DNA of 26,101 nt from contig JAITAJ010000294.1 in the NCBI GenBank assembly GCA_031284185.1, positions 1 to 26,101 of the forward strand, read 5' to 3'. Position numbers and translations under genes: made by a program. The DNA is from Accumulibacter sp. (GTDB taxonomy: Bacteria > Pseudomonadota > Gammaproteobacteria > Burkholderiales > Rhodocyclaceae). The first letter of the stretch is position 1; each line of letters starts with the position of its first letter. Positions 21,026 to 26,101 of the stretch are shown piece by piece. The notes under the pieces were generated by a model that worked only from the letters and a program-made list of their open reading frames with translations, did no database searches and was not told the origin of the DNA.

Positions 21026-22506
21026 AGCCGCTCCTCGAACTGCGCATCCTGAGCGGCCCGGCGCTGGGGGCCGCCATCGAGCTTGGCGCGGGAACCTACA
21101 CGATCGGCGCGGACGATGCCTGTGATCTCGTGCTGGCGGCGGACGCGAGCGTGGCGGGGCGGCATCTGGAATTACAGGTCCGGGAGCCGAAGGGTCTGCC
21201 GCCCGAAGTCTTCGCGCGGCCCCTGGAAGGGGAAATCGCCGTGAATGGCGCGGCGGTGATGGAAGCGGGCATGCCGCTCCTCCAGGGCGAAGTGCTGGGG
21301 CTGGGTTTCACCGCGCTGGCCTGGCAGCCCATCGGCGGCACCTGGGGCGCGATCACCCTGGCGCCGCTGGAATTCGCCCGCCTCACCATTCCCGAGACGG
21401 TGGAAACGGTTCAGGAAGTGGCGGCGGCGGAGAAAACGGACGACGCCGCCGTGACGGAACCCCCGGAGCCGGAAGCCTCGCCCGCCGGAGAAGAGGAAAC
21501 CGCCGTCCGCGGGACGCGCCGGCCGTTGTGGGTCGGCCTCGGCATCGCGGTGATCGTCCTCGCCCTGCTTGCCCTGGGCGTGACGCTGGCCATTGCCAAC
21601 CTGCCGCCCTCGCCCGAGGCGGCGGCGCTGCGTCTGCGCGCGGCGCTCGACGCGGCGGGTTTCCAGAAAATCCGGGTGGAACCGGGCGTGGCGCACGCGC
21701 TGGCGCTGCGCGGCATGGTGGAGAACGACCAGGAACTGCGCCGGGTCTTTCGTCTCGCGCAAGGTCTTCCTTTCCGCGTGCATGTCGCGGAGCTGCGCGT
21801 CGGAAACGATCTGCTGCGGACCATGCGCGAAACCCTGAACGCGCACGGTTTTTTCCCCGACGTGCGCTATGCCGACAGCGCCAATGGCCCCGGCGGCGGC
21901 CTCGTCCTCGCGCTCTACCTGAAGGACAGCATGGTGGAAACCGGCATGATTTCCTCATTGAGCCAGGACGTGCCGGAATTGGAAACGGCCCTGCGCAAGG
22001 TGGTCTACGCGCAAGACGTCGCGCCCGTGCTGGAACGGGAGCTCGCGCGGCTGGACCTGGCGGGCGAGCGGGCCATCTATCTTTCCGGCAAGGTGGTCCT
22101 GCCCTTCAACCTGGATTTTCGCGCGCAACAGGCGCTGGAAGTGGCGCTGGAGACCGTGCGGACCACACTGGGCGTGCCCGTCGTCTTCCAGGTGAGCGCG
22201 GACGATCCCGCGAGCGGCGCCGCCGCGGCGCCGGCGGACGGCACCCCCGCGGACGTCCCGCCGGACGGCAGTCTGGACCTCGCCGGGAAATCCGGCGGCT
22301 CCGCCGCGCCGGACGCCCTGGGCGGCCTGAAGATCATGAGCGTGACCCTCGACAGGATTCCCTTCGTGACCATGAGCGACCAACAGAAATTCTTTCCCGG
22401 CGCGGTGCTGCCGAGCGGCGCGACCCTCGTCAGCATCCATCCCGAACGCTTGGTTTTTCAGAACGGCGCGGATACCATCACTTATTCCTTGAAGGAGGAA
22501 CCATGA
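21022..22506 (+). CDS. sctD: T3SS inner-membrane ring protein SctD
   Basis: The 494-aa protein has the SctD layout. A cytoplasmic FHA-like domain at 1-100 includes GTYTIGADDACDLVLAADAS and GRHLELQV. A charged linker follows, then one transmembrane helix (about 169-193, LGIAVIVLALLALGVTLAIA), then a periplasmic part of repeated BON/ring-building modules (EAAALRLRAALDAAGFQKIR; LRRVFRLAQGLPFRVHVAEL). SctD forms the outer of the two inner-membrane rings around SctJ and contacts SctC and the SctK-SctQ platform. A Gly/Ala/Pro-rich insert near residues 395-430 precedes the final module. It overlaps sctC by four bases (ATGA) and the next gene the same way. Confidence 0.92.
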   Translation: MKPLLELRILSGPALGAAIELGAGTYTIGADDACDLVLAADASVAGRHLELQVREPKGLPPEVFARPLEGEIAVNGAAVMEAGMPLLQGEVLGLGFTALAWQPIGGTWGAITLAPLEFARLTIPETVETVQEVAAAEKTDDAAVTEPPEPEASPAGEEETAVRGTRRPLWVGLGIAVIVLALLALGVTLAIANLPPSPEAAALRLRAALDAAGFQKIRVEPGVAHALALRGMVENDQELRRVFRLAQGLPFRVHVAELRVGNDLLRTMRETLNAHGFFPDVRYADSANGPGGGLVLALYLKDSMVETGMISSLSQDVPELETALRKVVYAQDVAPVLERELARLDLAGERAIYLSGKVVLPFNLDFRAQQALEVALETVRTTLGVPVVFQVSADDPASGAAAAPADGTPADVPPDGSLDLAGKSGGSAAPDALGGLKIMSVTLDRIPFVTMSDQQKFFPGAVLPSGATLVSIHPERLVFQNGADTITYSLKEEP

Positions 22507-22727
22507 GCAATGGAACTTTTGTCTCCGCTTTCGATGTGTTTGAGAACGGCAAGGGCGCGGCCGATCCCTCCCGGCTGCGCGCGCTGCGTGAAGAGCTTTT
22601 TCAGCTTGCGCGCGGAATTCGCCGGAAACTGGATCAGGGTCTGCCGGCTTCCGAAGTCGCCGCCGCAAAAAGCCTGCTCGCGGCGGCGGAGGTTGCCGAA
22701 AACGTGGTGGAAAGTCTTTCCGCCTGA
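22503..22727 (+). CDS. sctE (YscE-type): YscE/SsaE-like needle co-chaperone (74 aa)
   Basis: The small helical protein starts in an ATGA overlap with sctD. Its second half (LRALREELFQLARGIRRKLD followed by ASEVAAAKSLLAAAEVAENV) fits the two-helix pattern of YscE/SsaE/EscE proteins. These form a trimer with YscG and the needle subunit to prevent premature needle assembly in the cytoplasm. Its position between sctD and sctF, with a YscG-like gene two cistrons later, agrees with the ysc D-E-F-G order. In Yersinia nomenclature this is YscE, distinct from the translocator also called SctE; the symbol is given in that sense. Confidence 0.75.
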   Translation: MSNGTFVSAFDVFENGKGAADPSRLRALREELFQLARGIRRKLDQGLPASEVAAAKSLLAAAEVAENVVESLSA

Positions 22728-22762
22728 TTTTTTGAACTGTTTTTTCATTGAAAGGAACGATC

Positions 22763-23014
22763 ATGATTGGAATGGCTGGAACAAGTGGCATGTCTGATGC
22801 AGTACGACAACTGATGGCAGCGGTGAGTGACCGGAGTTCTTCCCTGAAAGATGAAATCAATACCGCGACCAATGGAGAGGGGGAGTTGGAGCAGAAACAG
22901 ATCCTGGCGCTGCAATTCAACATCGGGCAATACAACGCGCTCCTGGAAGCCGCCTCCAGCATTGCCAAGGGGACGACGGACATGCTGAAGACCCTGGCGC
23001 AGCGCACGAGTTGA
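22763..23014 (+). CDS. sctF: T3SS needle subunit SctF
   Basis: ATG at 22763 has AAAGGAA upstream; an in-frame TTG at 22748 is less likely. The 83-aa product has two helices, and the C-terminal one contains ALQFNIGQYNALLEAASSIA then TDMLKTL. This matches the LQ...QYS...ESS.....DML pattern of EscF/SsaG needle proteins. It polymerises into the extracellular needle after export. An inner-rod (SctI) protein was considered, but the QY pattern and the position between YscE- and YscG-like genes favour the needle. Confidence 0.88.
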   Translation: MIGMAGTSGMSDAVRQLMAAVSDRSSSLKDEINTATNGEGELEQKQILALQFNIGQYNALLEAASSIAKGTTDMLKTLAQRTS

Positions 23015-23027
23015 GCAGAGAGACGTC

Positions 23028-23402
23028 ATGACGACCGAACTGATCGACGACTCCCAGCTCGCCCGCCTGGTGGACGTGGGACTGGCCGCCGCCCATCTGG
23101 GCAGACCCGGAGAGGCGCGCGCGATTTTCGAGAACCTGCTCGCCGCCAGACCGGAACACACCCCCGCGAAAATCGGGCGGGCCTTCACTTACCTGGTCTC
23201 CAACGATTTCGGGAAGGCGGAGGCCATCCTGCGGGACGAAGTGCTTGCCGGAAACCCGAAGGACGCGGAGGCGCTGGCCCTTCTGGGGCTGGCCCTGAGT
23301 TTCGGCGGCAAGCGCGAAGAGGCGGCGCGGGCGCTGGAGCGCGTGCCCGCCGATTCGTCCGCCTCTCGTCTGGTGCAGGCGATCTCGGCCCTCGCGGTCT
23401 GA
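23028..23402 (+). CDS. sctG: YscG/SsaH-like needle chaperone (TPR)
   Basis: The 124-aa protein is made of TPR-like helical pairs (LVDVGLAAAHLGRPGEARAI, IGRAFTYLVSNDFGKAEAIL, ALLGLALSFGGKREEAARAL). YscG has this fold and, with YscE, wraps the C-terminal helix of the needle subunit. It follows sctF by 13 bases with an AGAGAGA-type ribosome site. In the ysc order sctH and sctI would follow, but the next gene is sctJ after 18 bases. Confidence 0.82.
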   Translation: MTTELIDDSQLARLVDVGLAAAHLGRPGEARAIFENLLAARPEHTPAKIGRAFTYLVSNDFGKAEAILRDEVLAGNPKDAEALALLGLALSFGGKREEAARALERVPADSSASRLVQAISALAV

Positions 23403-23420
23403 AAAGAGGGGAAGAACGGG

Positions 23421-24257
23421 ATGCCTTCCTCGCGTTCGTCCTCGTCGTTCTCCGCGCGCTTGCGGAAGCTGGCATTAGGCGTGGGCCTCCTTTTCCTCCT
23501 CGGTTGCCAGCAAGAGTTGTACAGCGGCTTGCCGGAAGATGAAGCCAACCGGATTCTCGCCACCCTGCTGGAAAACGGCATGGACGCGAAGAAGGTCTCC
23601 CGGGGCAAGAACGGTTTTACCATTTCGGTGGAAAAAACCGATCTGGTTCGCGCCCTGAAAATCCTGGAAAACCACAGTCTGCCCAGGGAAAACTTCAAGA
23701 ATCTGGGCGACGTATTCGCGGGCCAGGGCATGATCGCCTCGCCCACTGAAGAGCAGGCCCGGCTCGCCTTCGCCATCGAGCAGGAACTGGCCGGGACCTT
23801 TGCCAGGATCGACGGCGTCCTCACCGCGCGCGCGCACGTGGTGCTGGAACGCCACGACGCCGCCACGGGCACGGTCATCCCGGCTTCCGCCGCCGTTTTC
23901 CTGCGCCACCGCCCGGATTCCCCGGTGGCCGACCTCCAGGGCAAGATCAAGGAAGTCTGTGTCCGGGCGGTGCCTGGGCTGGTCTACGACAAGGTTTCGG
24001 TGATGCTGGTGCCGGTGCGCGCCGAAGTGCTCCTGCCCGACTCGCCGCCGACGGCGGAAGCCGCGAAAACCTTCTTGCCGGAGGGGCTTCTGGAGAAGCT
24101 GCCCGCCGATTGGCTACAGTTCGCTCGCCGGCAAACTTTCTCTCCGGGCCTCTGGGGAGCGCTGCTTGCCGTTCTCCTCGTCTTCCTGGCGGGCAGCCTC
24201 GTGGGATTCAGGAAATACCGGCAACGCCGCCGCGCCGGCCAGAAGAAATCCGTCTGA
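23421..24257 (+). CDS. sctJ: T3SS inner-membrane ring lipoprotein SctJ
   Basis: The 278-aa protein has a lipoprotein signal with the lipobox LLGC (Cys29), then a first ring-building domain (LYSGLPEDEANRILATLLEN and GKNGFTISVEKTDLVRALKI). Next come the typical GMIASPTEEQARLAFAIEQEL segment and a second domain (VSVMLVPVRAEV). A C-terminal transmembrane helix (about 243-262) and a basic tail complete it. This is the normal YscJ/PrgK/EscJ architecture. SctJ forms the inner ring inside SctD. Confidence 0.97.
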   Translation: MPSSRSSSSFSARLRKLALGVGLLFLLGCQQELYSGLPEDEANRILATLLENGMDAKKVSRGKNGFTISVEKTDLVRALKILENHSLPRENFKNLGDVFAGQGMIASPTEEQARLAFAIEQELAGTFARIDGVLTARAHVVLERHDAATGTVIPASAAVFLRHRPDSPVADLQGKIKEVCVRAVPGLVYDKVSVMLVPVRAEVLLPDSPPTAEAAKTFLPEGLLEKLPADWLQFARRQTFSPGLWGALLAVLLVFLAGSLVGFRKYRQRRRAGQKKSV

Positions 24258-24271
24258 GGACGTGTCCGAGC

Positions 24272-25141
24272 ATGCCGACCCGCTTCGATGCGCTGCTGGG
24301 CAACCCGGCGCTCTTCCACGCCGCGCTGGAATTCAACGATGGCGCCCCGCGCGGCGATTCCGACGCCGCGCGGGACCTCCCTCGGGAGGAAGGGGAAAAG
24401 GCGCTCCCGCCGCGCGAAGCGTCGAAAATCCCCTCATCCGAAGCGTGGGCGGAGCGCGCCGCGCACAGCGATCTTGCGGGCCTGTTCGCAAGTTTCGCAA
24501 AGGACGGTCACGCCCAACGCCGCCTGTGGCGCTGCATTCGCACCGTCGCGCCCCGCTGGACGGCGCCGCCGGCGGCGGCGTCCAGGACGATGATCTGGTG
24601 TTTCGCGCCCAGGCCCAACCGTCTGGCCTTCCTGCCGCCGCCGCTGCTTGCGCGCCTCCAGCTCTACTGGAACGCCGCCGTATGGGCGGAAGACCTGGCC
24701 CGGATCATCGAGCGGGAGCGCCTCGCGCGGATCATGGCGCGGATCGGTCCGGAAGTGTATCGCTATGCCGTCCGGCGTGGCCGCTTCCAGTTGGGGGGGC
24801 TGCGCGCCCTGTTCCGTCAGGACGGCAAGGCGGAAGAAAGAACCGGCGAACAGGCCGGAGACGATGCGAGAGCCGGCGGGAAAACCGGGATCGGGCAAGA
24901 GGCCGGCGAAGCGCAATGGCTGGCGGAAGGTTTCCGCCGTCCCGGCGAACGGATGCTGGCGCTCTGTGTGGCCCAATGGCCGGAGGAATTGCGCGTCGCC
25001 TGGGAAAACCGCTGGCGGCGCATCCGGCCCGAAGCGCCGCCGCCAGTGGACATCGCCCGCTTTCCCGCCCTCTGGCCCTGGGTGGAGAGAATTCTTTTGC
25101 AGGAGGTCGCGCCCGAATGGCAGCCCTGTTTCAACTCGTAG
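24272..25141 (+). CDS. sctK: T3SS sorting-platform adaptor SctK-like
   Basis: From ATG 24272 the product is 289 aa; longer frames upstream run through sctJ and are not plausible. The centre has NAAVWAEDLARIIERERLAR followed by IMARIGPEVYRYAVRRGRF, which resembles the conserved (I...E.L..L...LG.E.Y.FAL) segment of YscK/OrgA-type proteins. SctK links the SctQ-L-N pods to the SctD ring. The residues 20-60 and 190-220 segments are charged, low-complexity and weakly conserved. Position between sctJ and sctL matches the ysc order, and the family name depends in part on that. Confidence 0.72.
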   Translation: MPTRFDALLGNPALFHAALEFNDGAPRGDSDAARDLPREEGEKALPPREASKIPSSEAWAERAAHSDLAGLFASFAKDGHAQRRLWRCIRTVAPRWTAPPAAASRTMIWCFAPRPNRLAFLPPPLLARLQLYWNAAVWAEDLARIIERERLARIMARIGPEVYRYAVRRGRFQLGGLRALFRQDGKAEERTGEQAGDDARAGGKTGIGQEAGEAQWLAEGFRRPGERMLALCVAQWPEELRVAWENRWRRIRPEAPPPVDIARFPALWPWVERILLQEVAPEWQPCFNS

Positions 25142-25743
25142 ACAAGCGCATCCTGCCCGCGCCTGGGCAGCTGCGCATCACGGCGAAGGAAACGGCACTC
25201 TTCCTCGAAGCCGAACAGCTCCTCGCCGCCGTGCAGGAAAAAGAGAAGGCCATCCAGGAATCGGCGAAGAAACTTTACCGGCACCGTCACGCGCAAGGCT
25301 ACCAGGATGGCATCATGGCGGGCAAAATGGAATATTCCGCCAAGATACTCGAAACGGTGATGAGTTCGGTGGAGTATCTCGAAAGCCTGGAGACATCCAT
25401 CGTGCGGCTGGTGGGTGAAGTGACGCGCAAGCTGATCGGCGAGATGGATCACGACGAAGTCATCGTGCGGCTGGTGCGTCAGGCGCTCAATTCGGTGCGT
25501 GGCGAGCGCAAGGTGCTGATCCGGGTCGCGGCGCGTGACGAACCCGCCGTGCGCCGCGACCTTTCCGCCCACCTGCAACTGCGGGACGGCGGCGCATCCG
25601 GCTTCCTGGACATCCTCCCCGACCCCGAGCTGCCGCCCGGCTCCTGCATCCTGGAGAGCGAAATGGGCGTCATCGAAGCCAGTCTGGAAACCCAGTTGAA
25701 AAACCTGGAAAAGATTCTTTTGAAGCACGTCAGGAATGCCTGA
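25117..25743 (+). CDS. sctL: T3SS stator protein SctL
   Basis: ATG at 25117 follows a strong AGGAGG and overlaps the sctK end by 25 bases (208 aa). A coiled-coil region (AVQEKEKAIQESAKKLYRHR and then HAQGYQDGIMAGKMEYSAKI) leads into a C-terminal domain (SIVRLVGEVTRKLIGEMDHD, VRLVRQALNSVRGERKVLIR, SGFLDILPDPELPPGSCILE) typical of YscL/HrpE/FliH. SctL connects the ATPase SctN to SctQ and regulates it. No ATPase gene follows; a palindromic repeat begins two bases after the stop. Confidence 0.94.
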   Translation: MAALFQLVDKRILPAPGQLRITAKETALFLEAEQLLAAVQEKEKAIQESAKKLYRHRHAQGYQDGIMAGKMEYSAKILETVMSSVEYLESLETSIVRLVGEVTRKLIGEMDHDEVIVRLVRQALNSVRGERKVLIRVAARDEPAVRRDLSAHLQLRDGGASGFLDILPDPELPPGSCILESEMGVIEASLETQLKNLEKILLKHVRNA

Positions 25744-25744
25744 A

Positions 25745-25870
25745 TCAGAGGACAGGGATTGGAGAGGACAGAAGACAGAAAAACCCATCGCTCGGTTTTT
25801 CCTTCCTCACCCGGCGCGACAGCGCCGCAAACGCCTCTGTCTTCTGTCCTCTCAAATAGCTGTCCTCTGA
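25745..25870. repeat. Palindromic repeat element, copy 2
   Basis: The 126-base element is bounded by TCAGAGGACAG (25745-25755) and CTGTCCTCTGA (25860-25870), perfect 11-base inverted ends. A second perfect 18-base inverted pair lies at 25762-25779 and 25836-25853. The centre has AAAAACC (25779-25785) facing GGTTTTT (25794-25800), then CCGGCGCGACAGCGCCGCAA as in copy 1 at 382-608. The central GAGCGATGGG of copy 1 is present here in opposite orientation. It has no coding capacity. It could end transcription of the sctC-L operon. Confidence 0.88.
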
Positions 25871-25938
25871 AACTGATTTGCCCAAAGCACGGAATACGCG
25901 CATGATCATCCCTTCATCGCGCCACGGTACGAAACCCC

Positions 25939-26101
25939 ATGCCTCGTTCCATTACTCCGCACGACGCGCTCTTCAAGAAATTCCTCGGCCATCCCGAAAC
26001 GGCCCGGGATTTTTTGGACATCCATCTGCCCAAGCCTCTGCGCGCCCTCTGTGACCTCTCCACCCTGCGCCTGCAATCCAGTTCCTTCATCGAACCGGAC
26101 T
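25939..26101 (+). CDS. Rpn-family (YhgA-like) recombination-promoting nuclease, 3' end outside window
   Basis: ATG at 25939 opens a frame to the window end (54 residues visible). The start PRSITPHDALFKKFLGHPET followed by RDFLDIHLPKPLR is the typical N-terminus of Rpn/YhgA-like proteins (H-D-x-x-F-K-x-x-F, then DFL...LP). These are PD-(D/E)XK-type nucleases formerly called putative transposases, which can promote DNA recombination. The catalytic residues lie beyond the visible part. It lies 69 bases past the palindromic repeat and is not part of the T3SS operon. Confidence 0.85.
   Translation, partial: MPRSITPHDALFKKFLGHPETARDFLDIHLPKPLRALCDLSTLRLQSSSFIEPD

Noticed and set aside
1..26101. 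tRNA, rRNA or insertion-sequence transposase genes
   Set aside because: None were seen on either strand; the only mobility-linked items are the palindromic repeats and the Rpn gene start.

Overview
The window is a GC-rich stretch from a Gram-negative bacterium. Most of it is a type III secretion (T3SS) locus, flanked by an autotransporter gene tail (left edge) and the start of an Rpn-type nuclease gene (right edge). The organism cannot be named from the sequence. A Desulfovibrionaceae-like bacterium is a reasonable guess, because sigma-54 control of T3SS genes, autotransporters and Rpn nucleases occur together in that group, but this is inference.

Layout. (1) 1-375: C-terminal beta-barrel end of an autotransporter. 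382-608: a long palindromic repeat. 609-706: a frameshifted copy of the 3' end of the 4219-6705 gene. (2) 740-13177, minus strand: one long gene string. In transcription order it is a 99-aa protein of unknown role, a SycD-type chaperone, the two pore-forming translocators, then three chaperone/large-protein pairs (797, 828 and 816 aa, probable secreted effectors), and a 110-aa unknown. (3) 13591-13941, minus strand: a second short SycD-like protein. (4) 14434-18225, plus strand: sctP, sctQ, sctR, an RsbW-like ATPase and a lytic transglycosylase. (5) 18545-25743, plus strand: a 32-codon leader ORF, a class I chaperone, then sctC, D, E, F, G, J, K, L in the order of the Yersinia ysc virC operon, but without H and I. 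(6) 25745-25870: a second copy of the palindromic repeat. 25939-end: the Rpn nuclease start.

Control. Each of the three main transcription units is preceded by a sequence fitting a sigma-54 promoter with GG and GC at the correct spacing (13245-13260 minus, 14317-14332 plus, 18453-18468 plus). About 90-115 bases upstream of each lies a related 15-mer (13366-13380, 14201-14215, 18356-18370; consensus GCMAATAAARTTGGC). This is the layout of enhancer-binding-protein sites upstream of sigma-54 promoters. It suggests one activator, not encoded here, switches on needle, translocators and effectors together. The RsbW-like protein inside the sctR operon suggests a second, partner-switching layer.

How the genes work together. 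SctC, D and J build the membrane rings; SctF (handled by SctE and SctG) forms the needle; SctK, Q and L form the cytoplasmic sorting platform; SctR is part of the export gate; SctP sets needle length. The transglycosylase would open peptidoglycan. The chaperones hold translocators and effectors for export. The ATPase SctN, stalk SctO, export gate SctS/T/U/V, inner rod SctI, gatekeeper SctW and a needle-tip protein are not in the window and must be elsewhere if the system works.
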